Shown here piece by piece: positions 22,844 to 31,830 of a stretch of 64,000 nucleotides of DNA. The DNA is taken from positions 105,645 to 169,644 of the forward strand of contig NZ_CAIJDE010000036.1 in the NCBI RefSeq assembly GCF_903819335.1. The letters are read 5' to 3'. The position numbers and the translations under genes were made by a program. This stretch comes from Flavobacterium panici (lineage in GTDB: Bacteria; Bacteroidota; Bacteroidia; Flavobacteriales; Flavobacteriaceae). The stretch's first letter is position 1; each line of letters opens with the position of its first letter. Below the pieces are notes generated by a model. That model ran no database searches. It was not told the DNA's origin and worked only from the letters and a program-made list of their open reading frames with translations.

Positions 22844-23755
22844 TTAATCACAAAACAAATATTTCCCAGAACCTTTTCCTTTTTTAGAAGGAACAATCAA
22901 ATGCGATTCAAATTTCTTTCCTTTTAAAACATCATTTACAAAATCCAGAACATATTGTTGGCCGTCATGAAAAAGATAACCGGAGAATTCATGTCCGCCG
23001 CCGCAGAAGGTAATCAGTTCAACATCTTTATGTAAATCCTGCATGTGATTGTAAACCGCATATGAACCAAATAAAATTAACCAGCCCGAAGCATTTGTCG
23101 GGCAAGAACGATGTGAGCCAGCACTGTACGGAACCGTCTCGTCATTACTGCCATGTGCCAATAACATCGGAATTGCTTTTTCTTTTGTAATCAAATTGAT
23201 ATCCTGAATAGCACCCGAACCTCCAATAAATCCGGTATATTTAAAGTTTTCCGGTAAATTGCTTTTGTACAAATTCATTAATTTATAATCCCAAAACGAA
23301 GCATGAAAACCAATTTCTGCTCCGGCACTAATTCCCGAAATAAAGATTTTAGAAGAATCAAGATTATATTTATCAGCATTTTCGATTAAAAAAGAAGTAG
23401 CCTGCCACATATCGCTCACACCAATTTGAATCGCTTTTATCTTTTCCGTTAAAGTTCCCTTGCAGCCAAAATCTTTTCCTTTCATATATAAACTGTACGA
23501 AATACTGGCAACCGCATAACCGTTTTCGGCCATAAACATTCCGAAGTTTTTTTCGCTCGTACGTTCTCCGCCAGAAAATCCGCCGCCAAAGGCAAACATA
23601 ATTAGCGGAATTTTTTCGTTAGACTTTTTCTTTGGCAGATATAAATCTAAATCCAGTTTTAAAGTGTCGTTTTGGAAATAAGTTAAAGTTTTGACTTCTT
23701 GTGCCTGAATATTGTTGAATATAAGTGCTATAAAAAATAAAAGGATTTTTTTCAT
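22844..23755 (-). CDS. Exported alpha/beta hydrolase (esterase/lipase)
   Basis: Start set at MKKILLFFIALIFNNIQAQ, a clear signal peptide; the 13-residue extension upstream is ignored. The mature protein has the oxyanion motif MFAFGGGFSGGERT, nucleophile in ISGISAGAEIGF, acid in AHGSNDETVPY and histidine in CGGGHEFSGY. This matches the acetyl-esterase/BD-FAE type of exported hydrolases that remove acyl groups from polysaccharides or small esters. No polysaccharide locus is next to it, so the substrate is open. Confidence 0.9.
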   Translation of the reverse strand: MKKILLFFIALIFNNIQAQEVKTLTYFQNDTLKLDLDLYLPKKKSNEKIPLIMFAFGGGFSGGERTSEKNFGMFMAENGYAVASISYSLYMKGKDFGCKGTLTEKIKAIQIGVSDMWQATSFLIENADKYNLDSSKIFISGISAGAEIGFHASFWDYKLMNLYKSNLPENFKYTGFIGGSGAIQDINLITKEKAIPMLLAHGSNDETVPYSAGSHRSCPTNASGWLILFGSYAVYNHMQDLHKDVELITFCGGGHEFSGYLFHDGQQYVLDFVNDVLKGKKFESHLIVPSKKGKGSGKYLFCD

Positions 23756-23815
23756 TTTAAAGTGTTTTAATCTCGTAAAGCCGCAGAGTTGCAAAGTATT
23801 TCAAATATAAAGGTT

Positions 23816-23990
23816 TGCCACGAATTACACGAATTTACACGAATTTTAATTTTAAAATTAATCAAAAGCCAGCAAAATTTAGGAAGATATTCACGCCAAT
23901 ATAATTAGTGTAAATTAGTGAAATTCGTGGCAAAAAATCTACAGCTTCTCCAATGAAAAAAATCTAAAATCTAAAATCTGAAATCTGAAA
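23816..23990. repeat. GCCACGAATT inverted repeat and short tandem repeat
   Basis: TTGCCACGAATTACACGAAT begins at 23816; its imperfect complement ATTCGTGGCAA ends at 23933, after AATTAGTGTAAATTAGTG. At 23958-23990 a short tandem AAATCTAAAATCT/GAAATCTG follows. It fills the gap between the esterase and DUF493 genes. Related copies: 26472-26520, 45564-45635, 52732-53146 and 54802-54857. Confidence 0.72.
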
Positions 23991-23999
23991 TCAAAACCG

Positions 24000-24007
24000 T
24001 ATATTTG
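24000..24007 (+). promoter_or_regulatory. -7 promoter element of the DUF493 gene
   Basis: TATATTTG is a full TAnnTTTG match 19 nt before the start codon at 24027; it should also serve the downstream DUF4290 gene. Confidence 0.6.
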
Positions 24008-24026
24008 CGTTTATTTTTAATTACGA

Positions 24027-24323
24027 ATGGAGAACGATAAAGAAAAAAATACCGCCGAATTTTTCGAAAGATTAAAAGTTGAATTAGACAACGCAAATAC
24101 TTGGCCAGCAGAATATTTGTACAAATTCATTGTGCCTTCTGTAGGCGATAATGTTGAACGTGTTGAAAAAGCTTTTGACAGAATGGGCGCGGTTATTAAA
24201 ACAACAAAATCAAAAACCGGTAAATTTACCAGTGTTTCTGTAGATGTTACCATGAACAGCTCTGATGAGGTGATTGGTAAATACAAAGAAGTATCTACAA
24301 TAGAAGGGATAGTTTCATTATAA
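24027..24323 (+). CDS. DUF493 (YbeD-like) family protein
   Basis: A 98-residue protein with the compact ACT-like fold of DUF493: FFERLKVELDNANTWPAEYL, YKFIVPS, then KTKSKTGKFTSVSVDVTMNS and EVIGKYKEVSTIEGIVSL. The family is cytosolic and of uncertain, possibly regulatory, function. It is 4 nt from the DUF4290 gene, so the pair is co-transcribed. Confidence 0.92.
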   Translation: MENDKEKNTAEFFERLKVELDNANTWPAEYLYKFIVPSVGDNVERVEKAFDRMGAVIKTTKSKTGKFTSVSVDVTMNSSDEVIGKYKEVSTIEGIVSL

Positions 24324-24327
24324 ACTT

Positions 24328-25050
24328 ATGGTCGAAAAATATAAAAAAGAAGTCGCAAATGACGTTGTGTATAATTTAGAATACAATTCTGAAAGACAGC
24401 GTTTGATTATTCCGGAGTACGGTCGTCATTTACAAAAACTGATCGATCAGGCTACTGCAATCGAAGATGATGAAACACGCAACAAAGCTGCGAAATATAT
24501 CATTCAGGTTATGGGAAGCTTAAATCCGCATTTGCGTGATGTGCCGGATTTTCAGCATAAATTATGGGATCAGCTTTTTATTATGTCTGATTTTAAATTG
24601 AATGTTGAGTCTCCGTACCCAATTCCTTCAAGAGATGTACTGCAGTTAAAACCAGATGTTTTACAATACCCACAGAATTTTCCAAAATACAGATTTTACG
24701 GAAACAATATCAAATACATGATTGATGTTGCCAATAAATGGGAAGATGGCGAAATGAAAAATGCATTGGTTATGGTAATTGCCAACCACATGAAAAAATC
24801 ATTTTTGAGCTGGAACAAAGACACAGTAAAAGACGATGTTATTTTTGAACACTTATATGAATTGTCCGGAGGAAAAATAAACTTGTTGCACAGTACAGAA
24901 GAACTGTTGAACACAACAGATTTAATGCGTACAAACAAACGTGTGTCAAACAAAATTGCACCTGCAGGACAGCCTAAAATTCAAAACAACAAAAACAATA
25001 ATAAAGGCGGTAAACCTAAAACTTTTCAAAAAAACAATAATCAGAAGTAA
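24328..25050 (+). CDS. DUF4290 family protein
   Basis: A 240-residue protein typical of Bacteroidetes. YNLEYNSERQRLIIPEYGRH begins the conserved part; MGSLNPHLRDVPDFQHKLWDQ and VIANHMKKSFLSWNK follow. The last 35 residues are a low-complexity, basic tail rich in N, K, Q and G, which may bind nucleic acid. Function is unknown. It lies between DUF493 and murA in a row that is common in flavobacteria. Confidence 0.93.
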   Translation: MVEKYKKEVANDVVYNLEYNSERQRLIIPEYGRHLQKLIDQATAIEDDETRNKAAKYIIQVMGSLNPHLRDVPDFQHKLWDQLFIMSDFKLNVESPYPIPSRDVLQLKPDVLQYPQNFPKYRFYGNNIKYMIDVANKWEDGEMKNALVMVIANHMKKSFLSWNKDTVKDDVIFEHLYELSGGKINLLHSTEELLNTTDLMRTNKRVSNKIAPAGQPKIQNNKNNNKGGKPKTFQKNNNQK

Positions 25051-25052
25051 AG

Positions 25053-25130
25053 TCTCTAAGTTGCTAAGATACTAAGCTGCTAAGTTTTTTCTTAGAGTCT
25101 TAGAATCTCAGAATCTTAGAATCTTAAAAA
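25053..25130. repeat. TAAG/CTTA intergenic repeat
   Basis: Several CTAAG units (CTAAGTTGCTAAG) are followed by several CTTAG units (TCTTAGAATCTCAG), so the region can fold into a long imperfect hairpin between the DUF4290 gene and murA. Related sequences are at 27414-27466 and, inverted, at 45680-45712. Confidence 0.6.
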
Positions 25131-25150
25131 GAAGAACCTAAACAAGATCT

Positions 25151-26464
25151 ATGGGAATTTTTAAAATCGAAGGAGGAACTCCTTTAAAAGGAGAAATCAC
25201 TCCGCAAGGAGCAAAAAATGAGGCATTACAAATTTTATGTGCCGTGCTTCTAACAGGAGAGAAAGTAAGAATTAATAACATTCCTGATATTATAGACATC
25301 AATAAATTAATCACTTTGCTGGGTAATTTAGGTGTTAAAATCCAACGCAATGAACCGGGTTCGATTACGTTTCAAGCCGATGAGGTTAATGTTGGATATT
25401 TAGAAACAGAAGCTTTCAAAAAAGAAGGTGGAGCGCTTCGTGGTTCTATTATGATTGTTGGACCGCTTTTGGCTCGTTTCGGAAAAGGATATATTCCAAA
25501 ACCTGGAGGAGACAAAATTGGTCGTCGTAGATTAGATACTCACTTTGAAGGTTTTATTAATCTTGGAGCAAAATTTAGATATAACAGAGAAGATCACTTT
25601 TACGGAGTAGAATCTCCAGAAGAAGGATTACAAGGAACAGACATGCTTCTTGACGAAGCTTCTGTAACCGGAACTGCAAACATTGTAATGGCTGCGGTTT
25701 TGGCAAAAGGACAAACAACAGTTTATAACGCTGCATGTGAGCCTTACTTACAGCAATTATGCAAAATGCTGAACTCTATGGGAGCTAAAATCACTGGAGT
25801 TGGTTCTAATTTATTAACTATCGAGGGTGTTGAAAGCCTTGGTGGATGTGAGCACAGAATCCTTCCTGATATGATCGAAATTGGTTCTTGGATTGGTCTT
25901 GCGGCTATGACAAAAAGCGAAATCACGATTAAAAATGTAAGCTGGGAAAATTTAGGTTTGATCCCAAATACATTTAGAAAATTAGGAATTACAATCGAAA
26001 AACGCAACGACGATATTTACATTCCGGCTCACAAAGACGGATATGAAGTAAAAACAGACATCGACGGATCTATCTTAACTATTGCCGATGCACCTTGGCC
26101 AGGATTTACTCCTGACTTGTTGAGTATCGTTTTGGTTGTGGCAACACAGGCAAAAGGCGATGTTTTAATTCACCAAAAAATGTTCGAAAGCCGTTTGTTT
26201 TTCGTGGATAAATTAATTGACATGGGAGCAAAAATCATGTTATGTGACCCGCATAGAGCTGTGGTTATGGGACATAATTTTGAATCTCAATTAAAAGCAA
26301 CTACAATGTCTTCTCCTGATATTCGTGCGGGAATTTCATTATTGATTGCGGCGCTTTCTGCTAAAGGAACAAGTACAATTCAAAATATCGAACAAATTGA
26401 CCGTGGATACGAGCGTATCGACGAGCGTTTAAGAGCTATTGGAGCAAAAATTGTAAGAGCATAA
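25151..26464 (+). CDS. murA: UDP-N-acetylglucosamine 1-carboxyvinyltransferase with Asp at the fosfomycin-target position
   Basis: A 437-residue enzyme for the first committed step of peptidoglycan synthesis, transferring enolpyruvate to UDP-GlcNAc. GAKNEAL gives Lys22 and Asn23 of the active site; RGSIMIVGPLLARFGKG and PGGDKIGRRRLDTH follow. In E. coli MurA the last motif has Cys115, which fosfomycin alkylates. Here residue 121 (codon GAC at 25511-25513) is Asp. Cys-to-Asp MurA from several bacteria is active and fosfomycin-insensitive, so intrinsic resistance is expected. It is cytosolic with normal length. Confidence 0.97.
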   Translation: MGIFKIEGGTPLKGEITPQGAKNEALQILCAVLLTGEKVRINNIPDIIDINKLITLLGNLGVKIQRNEPGSITFQADEVNVGYLETEAFKKEGGALRGSIMIVGPLLARFGKGYIPKPGGDKIGRRRLDTHFEGFINLGAKFRYNREDHFYGVESPEEGLQGTDMLLDEASVTGTANIVMAAVLAKGQTTVYNAACEPYLQQLCKMLNSMGAKITGVGSNLLTIEGVESLGGCEHRILPDMIEIGSWIGLAAMTKSEITIKNVSWENLGLIPNTFRKLGITIEKRNDDIYIPAHKDGYEVKTDIDGSILTIADAPWPGFTPDLLSIVLVVATQAKGDVLIHQKMFESRLFFVDKLIDMGAKIMLCDPHRAVVMGHNFESQLKATTMSSPDIRAGISLLIAALSAKGTSTIQNIEQIDRGYERIDERLRAIGAKIVRA

Positions 26465-26471
26465 AAATTAT

Positions 26472-26520
26472 TTGCCACGAATTTGATTCTTCAAAGAATA
26501 TCAAAAATAATTCGTGGCGA
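26472..26520. repeat. GCCACGAATT inverted repeat
   Basis: TTGCCACGAATT (26472-26483) and AATTCGTGGCGA (26509-26520) flank a 25-nt centre between murA and the CDF gene; it may end murA transcription. Confidence 0.7.
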
Positions 26521-26537
26521 AAAAATAATTTTCTATA

Positions 26538-27413
26538 ATGACAGATGAAAAAAAAGCTATAAAAGCTACTATTTTTAGTATAGTCGGAAACACCTGCTTG
26601 GCCTTGATAAAAGGTTTGGCAGGTTTTTTTGGCAATTCATACGCCTTGATTGCAGATGCAATTGAGTCAACAGCAGACATATTTTCGTCCTGTTTGGTCT
26701 TATTCGGAATCAAATATTCTAATAAACCGGCAGATGAAAATCATCCTTACGGTCACGGCCGTGCAGAACCTTTAATTACCTTTTTGGTTGTTGGGTTTTT
26801 AATTACTTCGGCTACCATTATTGGGTACGAAAGTATTGCCAATATTCAATCGTCGCATGATTTACCAAAATCCTGGACATTATATGTTTTAGGAACCATA
26901 ATTATTTGGAAAGAATACTCGTATCGTTTAGTTATGAAACGAAGTAAAGAAACCAATAGTTCGTCTCTTGCAGCAGATGCCTGGCACCATCGCAGTGATG
27001 CTGTAACTTCTGTTGCGGCATTTATCGGGATTTCGATCGCACTGATTATGGGAAAAGGTTATGAATCTGCAGATGATTGGGCAGCTCTTTTTGCCGCTTT
27101 TTTTATCTTATATAACTGTTATAAAATTTTCAGACCTGCGCTTGGCGAAATCATGGATGAAAACATGAACGATGATTTAGTAGAAGAAATTCGTGTAAAA
27201 TCGCTGACAGTACCCGGAATTCTCGGAACAGAAAAATGTTTCATCAGAAAAGCCGGAATGCGCTATCATGTAGATCTTCATGCCATTGTATCAGCTGAAA
27301 TTTCAGTAAAAAAAGGACATGATTTATCGCATAAATTGCAAGATACTCTAAAAGAAAAAATTCCACAGTTAGGAAATGTTTTGATTCATATTGAACCAGA
27401 TGATTATCATTGA
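26538..27413 (+). CDS. Cation diffusion facilitator (CDF) family transporter
   Basis: A 291-residue inner-membrane metal efflux protein with about six helices in residues 10-210 and a cytosolic C-terminal domain. Metal-site motifs are IADAIESTADIFSS (helix 2), HPYGHGRAEPL (loop) and AADAWHHRSDAVTS (helix 5). ALGEIMDENM and VDLHAIV lie in the C-terminal dimerisation domain. Zinc, iron or manganese exchange for protons is usual; the ion cannot be told. A terminator follows at 27532. Confidence 0.94.
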   Translation: MTDEKKAIKATIFSIVGNTCLALIKGLAGFFGNSYALIADAIESTADIFSSCLVLFGIKYSNKPADENHPYGHGRAEPLITFLVVGFLITSATIIGYESIANIQSSHDLPKSWTLYVLGTIIIWKEYSYRLVMKRSKETNSSSLAADAWHHRSDAVTSVAAFIGISIALIMGKGYESADDWAALFAAFFILYNCYKIFRPALGEIMDENMNDDLVEEIRVKSLTVPGILGTEKCFIRKAGMRYHVDLHAIVSAEISVKKGHDLSHKLQDTLKEKIPQLGNVLIHIEPDDYH

Positions 27414-27466
27414 GATTCTAAGTTACTAAGGTTCTGAGATGCTAAGATTCTAAGTTTTCTTTTAGG
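27414..27466. repeat. TAAG intergenic repeat
   Basis: TCTAAGTTACTAAGG and GATGCTAAGATTCTAAG directly follow the CDF stop codon. Nearly the same sequence occurs in inverse orientation at 45680-45712. Confidence 0.6.
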
Positions 27467-27481
27467 GATCTAATCTTATTT

Positions 27482-27735
27482 TTGTCAGGCTGAGCGAAGT
27501 CGAAGCCCGCGCAAAGATCTTCAAAACTTTGAAAAAATCCGTTTATTCTTTAAGAGAGAAACGGATTTTTTTATGGGCGTTACCTTCGGCCGGGCTGTCC
27601 GCTGTATCTTTTTATTTTTAAAGAAAAAATAAAAAGGATGCCGCTTCCATCCCTAACGCAAACTCAGGTAATTAGAATTTTTATGGTTTAAATTATAGAC
27701 ACAGCTTGTCAGTTCGAGCGAAGTCGAGAACTTCG
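27482..27735. repeat. Composite intergenic repeats with terminator
   Basis: This 380-bp gap has no gene. It holds CTGAGCGAAGTCGAAG (27489-27504); a terminator AAAAAATCCGTTT (27532-27544) with AAACGGATTTTTT (27559-27571); a hairpin bounded by GGGCGTTA (27575-27582) and TAACGC (27654-27659) with inner ATCTTTTTATTTTT paired to AAAAATAAAAAGGAT; and a variant CGAGCGAAGTCGAGAA near 27716. The first and last belong to a repeat family also seen at 30370-30460 and 63577-64000. Confidence 0.65.
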
Positions 27736-27793
27736 TAAGGTATTTACGCTGTAACAAAACCTTTGTTCCTTTGAACCTCTGTACCTTTATCCC

Positions 27794-30283
27794 TTAATTC
27801 AAAATATTCAAAATCTTCAACCCAAACACTACACCATTTTGCTGAATTCCGCCTTGGTAAGAATGTACATAATCCACCCGAAATAATTTAAATTTCCCGA
27901 AACCTAAATTATCTAAACCAACCGTAAATTCGGTATAAGGTTTACGATCCGGAATTGCCAGCGAATGAAAACCAAGATTCATTGTTGATTTTAAAAGATT
28001 CAAAAGTGGAATTTTATTCGTTACAAATCCCATATCATTGTGTTCTAAATGCATTTCAAAATAACTGTCGTTTGTACTATTGTCATAATACGGCATTAAA
28101 TTGAAAACATTCAAATAACGATCGCTGGTGCCAATGTGGGTTTGGTTTCCGTTGAAATGTCTGTAATCAATAAAAGAAATATTTTCAGCATTAAAGAATT
28201 TACCTGCTCTAAAATTCATTCCTAAAACACCTTTATTATTTAATTTTAAATCATATTGAACAGCTGCGCCAATTCTTTCAAACTCATATTTTTTTTCACT
28301 TGCGGCAAATGCCTTTTCAAAAGCTAAAAATACAGTTGGATATTTTTCATCCTTAAAATTATATCTTCCGTCAGGTCTTGAAATATATTTGTTTCCAAAA
28401 TTAATTCTGGCCGTCAAATTAGCTTTAATTAAATGATGCTGATCAAAAGCAGGTGTGTTGAAGTCATTCGGTGCAAGCGGATTATTAGACGAATAAATAT
28501 CATCTCTTTTGAAGAAAGAATAGTCAGTTGTATTAAAAAGAGGTTTTCTTTGTTCGTAAGCTACTCTTGCATTTAAATTTAATCCGTTCGCAATATCTTG
28601 TGCATAGTTAATTTGGGCAAATTCCAAATTGTACAATTTCATGTAATTGTCTTTAAAAAACAACGAACTTACAGAATTGATCAATTTGCTAATAGGCTCA
28701 GCGCTATTAAATTGTTCTGTTTTTGTTCCTCCCGAAGCTGAAATTGTCGCGTAATTAATCGTATTAAATCGGTGGCTGAATTCGCCAATAACACGCAGAC
28801 GTTCATCAGAAAAACCATAATTGAAATCTGTACTTATGGAAGTGCTTTTTCCTTTTTCTTCATTCCATTTTTTAAATGAAAATCCAGTTCCCAGATTAAA
28901 TCCCTGAACCGTATTAAAACTTAAAGAAGTTGGACTTAGCAAACCGTCAAATTTAAAAGAGTATTTCTTAAACGTATTTTTATAATCGTAACCGCCAAGG
29001 ATATCTAAAATCTTAAACTTATTATCTTTTGCATCAATAGAATCGGTATATTTTTTAGATTTTCTGATAACTTGTAAGCTGTCTTTTTTGGTGTAATCTG
29101 CACTTTCTTCGAGCGTTAACGGAATCGGACGAATTTCATTCCAAAATGAATCATCTTTTTTATTGGCATTCAAATCAAAAGCTACAATTTCATTTCCAAA
29201 AGTTTTCTTGGCAAACGATTCCGGAAATTCATAATTGGAATAAATATAATTAAACTGACCCGAAAATTTTATACCAAAACCACCCGCATTAAACGAAAGC
29301 GTCTGTGCATTTTTAGACCAGATTTTGTTTTTTGCATTGTAACTAAAGCTTTGTTTTAAATTCATGACTTCAGTAAATTCATTTTTCATTCGGTAGCCTT
29401 TAATGTCGAAATCAACGGCATAAATTGCAAAACTATCATCGACAATGTAAATGTAACCTTCAAAAACAGGTTCTTTATCGCGTTTTGGAATTACTTTAAT
29501 TTTGTAAATCTGCTGTTTATTATCATCATAAAAACTTCCTTCCAGTTTGTATTTATAATAGCTGAAAGCGTTATTAGCAATAGGAGAGATAAGATTTACA
29601 TCAAATTCTAATGTGTTGTCGTAAAAATCGTAAGTTGATAAAGCGGCAGTATTATAGCTGAAACCTTTATTGTTTCCGGAAATTTTGGAGGCAATTATAG
29701 TTTCCTTTAATTTATCTGGTTTTTGATAAGAAACTTTTGAAATAGTCTCGGATAAATATAAAATTCCGGTTCCGGTCGAATCTAAATTAGAAGATAAATC
29801 CGGGCCAAGATCTACTTTTTGGCCTAATATTTTTTTAGGTAAATCTTTTACTTTTAAAATTCCTTTAGAATAAAAATCGGCAGTAAAGCGAGCCGTTTTT
29901 TCAGAGTTTTCTTTTCTGTTTGCAATTGCGTTTTTAATGATGGTATTTGCCGGATTGTTTTTAGGATCAATAACTACTTCGTTTAATGCAAAACTTTCTT
30001 CCTGCATTTTAATATCTAAAGTTACTGTTTTTGAATCTCCCGAAAGGGTTATTTTTTGAGTCTTAAATCCCAGATATTGAAAAACGATTCTGTTTTTACC
30101 AATTTCTTTTACCTGCAATTGATATTGTCCTTGTTCATTTGAAGTAGTTCCACGATAGGTATTCTCTTCAAAAATAGAAACAAACGGCAGCGGATTCCCT
30201 TTTTCATCGGTTATAGTTCCTTTGATCTGGGCAAAATTGGAAATCGAAAAAAATAAAAAGGCGAATAAAATATAGTTTTTCAT
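27794..30283 (-). CDS. DUF5686 outer-membrane protein with CarboxypepD_reg-like domain
   Basis: The start at MKNYILFAFLFFSISNFAQ gives a proper signal peptide and an 829-residue protein; an ATG 18 nt upstream is less likely. Residues about 20-105 (IKGTITDEKGNPLPFVSIFE, TSNEQGQYQL) are a carboxypeptidase-regulatory-like beta-sandwich. The rest is a long beta-rich region ending VFGLKILNILN, typical of DUF5686 barrel-like proteins in Bacteroidetes. It is expected in the outer membrane. Function is unknown; some relatives lie near TonB-type systems. Confidence 0.88.
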   Translation of the reverse strand: MKNYILFAFLFFSISNFAQIKGTITDEKGNPLPFVSIFEENTYRGTTSNEQGQYQLQVKEIGKNRIVFQYLGFKTQKITLSGDSKTVTLDIKMQEESFALNEVVIDPKNNPANTIIKNAIANRKENSEKTARFTADFYSKGILKVKDLPKKILGQKVDLGPDLSSNLDSTGTGILYLSETISKVSYQKPDKLKETIIASKISGNNKGFSYNTAALSTYDFYDNTLEFDVNLISPIANNAFSYYKYKLEGSFYDDNKQQIYKIKVIPKRDKEPVFEGYIYIVDDSFAIYAVDFDIKGYRMKNEFTEVMNLKQSFSYNAKNKIWSKNAQTLSFNAGGFGIKFSGQFNYIYSNYEFPESFAKKTFGNEIVAFDLNANKKDDSFWNEIRPIPLTLEESADYTKKDSLQVIRKSKKYTDSIDAKDNKFKILDILGGYDYKNTFKKYSFKFDGLLSPTSLSFNTVQGFNLGTGFSFKKWNEEKGKSTSISTDFNYGFSDERLRVIGEFSHRFNTINYATISASGGTKTEQFNSAEPISKLINSVSSLFFKDNYMKLYNLEFAQINYAQDIANGLNLNARVAYEQRKPLFNTTDYSFFKRDDIYSSNNPLAPNDFNTPAFDQHHLIKANLTARINFGNKYISRPDGRYNFKDEKYPTVFLAFEKAFAASEKKYEFERIGAAVQYDLKLNNKGVLGMNFRAGKFFNAENISFIDYRHFNGNQTHIGTSDRYLNVFNLMPYYDNSTNDSYFEMHLEHNDMGFVTNKIPLLNLLKSTMNLGFHSLAIPDRKPYTEFTVGLDNLGFGKFKLFRVDYVHSYQGGIQQNGVVFGLKILNILN

Positions 30284-30369
30284 GAAAGTAGTTTCTTTCA
30301 CAAAAATAAAATAAGTTGAAAATGAGCTTATTAATAATTTGTTAAATTGTAATAGGGAAAATCAAAGTC

Positions 30370-30460
30370 GTTTGTCAGGCTGAGCAATTTCCAACTGTCA
30401 GGCTGAGCGAAGTCGAAGCCCCTCGCACGCTATAAGCGCTTCGACTTCGCTCAAGATAAT
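30370..30460. repeat. CTGAGCGAAGTCGAAG repeat, inverted pair
   Basis: Within the gap between DUF5686 and aroQ genes TGTCAGGCTGAGC occurs twice. GAGCGAAGTCGAAGC is followed by the complementary GCTTCGACTTCGCTC, forming a long hairpin that may terminate aroQ transcription. Confidence 0.7.
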
Positions 30461-30466
30461 AATATC

Positions 30467-30880
30467 TTATAAAAAGGACTGAATCGCCAATTCGTAACTT
30501 TTTAATCCAAACCCTAAAATAACACCTTTTGCATTTCCGGACAAATACGACTGATGTCTGAAACTTTCGCGGGCATAAGTATTAGAAATATGTACTTCGA
30601 TAACAGGAGTTGTAACTGCTTTCATAGCGTCGCCTAAACCTATAGAAGTATGAGTATAAGCTCCGGCGTTTAGAATAATTCCGTCAAATGAAAAACCAAC
30701 ATCCTGAATTTTCCCAATCAATTCTCCTTCAATATTACTTTGATAATAAGAAAGTTCAATGTTTGGAAATTTTTGTTTCAACGTTTCAAAGTAATCTTCA
30801 AAAGTCTGACTTCCGTAAACTTCTGGCTCACGTTTTCCTAAAAGATTCAAATTTGGTCCGTTGATAATGCAGATTTTCAT
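30467..30880 (-). CDS. aroQ: Type II 3-dehydroquinate dehydratase
   Basis: A 137-residue enzyme of the shikimate pathway that converts 3-dehydroquinate to 3-dehydroshikimate. IINGPNLNLLGKREPEVYG carries the catalytic Arg and Tyr loop; YQSNIEGELIGKIQ, LNAGAYTHTSIGL and EVHISNTYARESFRHQSYLS complete the active site. It is slightly shorter than the usual 145-150 residues but has all motifs. It is cytosolic and forms dodecamers in known members. Confidence 0.96.
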   Translation of the reverse strand: MKICIINGPNLNLLGKREPEVYGSQTFEDYFETLKQKFPNIELSYYQSNIEGELIGKIQDVGFSFDGIILNAGAYTHTSIGLGDAMKAVTTPVIEVHISNTYARESFRHQSYLSGNAKGVILGFGLKSYELAIQSFL

Positions 30881-30940
30881 ATTTAAAATTGTTTATTGAA
30901 ATATTGATATTGCAATTGCAATTGAATTGTGTAAAAATAA

Positions 30941-30971
30941 AAAAACCGATCTAATTAATAGACCGGTTTTT
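30941..30971 (-). terminator. Rho-independent terminator of the minus-strand OMP gene
   Basis: AAAAACCG (30941-30948) pairs with CGGTTTTT (30964-30971), with further inner TCTA/TAGA pairing; it lies 21 nt after the stop codon. Confidence 0.78.
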
Positions 30972-30992
30972 ATTAAAGTATGTGATATATTT

Positions 30993-31550
30993 TTAGAACA
31001 TGAATCCAGCTGAAATCTGGAATACAGAGTTTTTAACATCAGCATCTTTAGAAGCTTCTGTTAATCCTAAACCGTAACGTCCTTGTAAAAAGAAGTTTTC
31101 AGTAAGTTTAACTCCTAATCCGGCATTTACTCCAAATTCAAAAGTTTCTCCATTTTTAACATCAAAATCATTTTTTTCACTTACTAAAAAAGAAGCTTGC
31201 GGACCAACTTCTAAGCTAAATGTATTATTCAAATAAAATTTAGCCATTACTGGGATAGATATATATCCTAGTTCGTTTTTAATATCTTCACTCACGTCGC
31301 TAAATTTATATGATGCACCTGTAGTAGAATATAAAAGTTCTGGTTGGATAGAAAATTTGTCTAATAATTTTACTTCAGCAACTAAACCAGCATGATAGCT
31401 AGTGATCCCTTCTTTGTCAATTTGATCTGGAAAATCTCCGGTTTGATTTGCAAAGTTAACCCCTGCTTTAACTCCAATTTTTAATAATTGTGCCTGAATC
31501 GTAGCTGTTGTTGCAATGAACAATACAGCTGCTAAAAGTATTTTCTTCAT
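30993..31550 (-). CDS. Outer-membrane beta-barrel (porin family, OMP_b-brl_2) protein
   Basis: A 185-residue protein with a signal peptide ending ATIQAQ, then LKIGVKAGVNFANQTGDF and LLDKFSIQPELLYSTTGASY, the hallmark of small Bacteroidetes barrels. SLEVGPQASFLVS, GVNAGLGVKL and a C-terminal GFMF follow. It is clearly paralogous to the genes at 32587, 33379 and 34106 but inverted. A TAGTTTTG -7 element lies at 31595-31602. Role: small outer-membrane barrel of unknown ligand. Confidence 0.92.
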   Translation of the reverse strand: MKKILLAAVLFIATTATIQAQLLKIGVKAGVNFANQTGDFPDQIDKEGITSYHAGLVAEVKLLDKFSIQPELLYSTTGASYKFSDVSEDIKNELGYISIPVMAKFYLNNTFSLEVGPQASFLVSEKNDFDVKNGETFEFGVNAGLGVKLTENFFLQGRYGLGLTEASKDADVKNSVFQISAGFMF

Positions 31551-31594
31551 AAAAAATGTTTTTAGTTTGGTATTTAAATGTTATTCTTTTAATT

Positions 31595-31602
31595 CAAAAC
31601 TA
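31595..31602 (-). promoter_or_regulatory. -7 promoter element of minus-strand OMP gene
   Basis: Minus-strand TAGTTTTG matches TAnnTTTG, 44 nt upstream of the start codon at 31550. Confidence 0.5.
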
Positions 31603-31798
31603 CATTATTTTGATTTTATTGTTTTATATACTGCATGATAAATTTATTAAAATTCTCACATTTTTTCAAATTCACCTTGTTGAAATGATTGTTTTTTGTA
31701 CAAATGAACTGAAAATTAATAGGTTATTTGAAAATCCATTTTGTCTTATTTTAATACTTTAATTACTTTTTGGGGTTATTTTTTGGTAAGTATAATCT

Positions 31799-31806
31799 TA
31801 GTTTTG
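31799..31806 (+). promoter_or_regulatory. -7 promoter element of OMP gene 31831
   Basis: TAGTTTTG matches TAnnTTTG and lies 24 nt before the start codon. Confidence 0.5.
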
Positions 31807-31830
31807 GATTGTAATTAAAAAAATAAAAAC

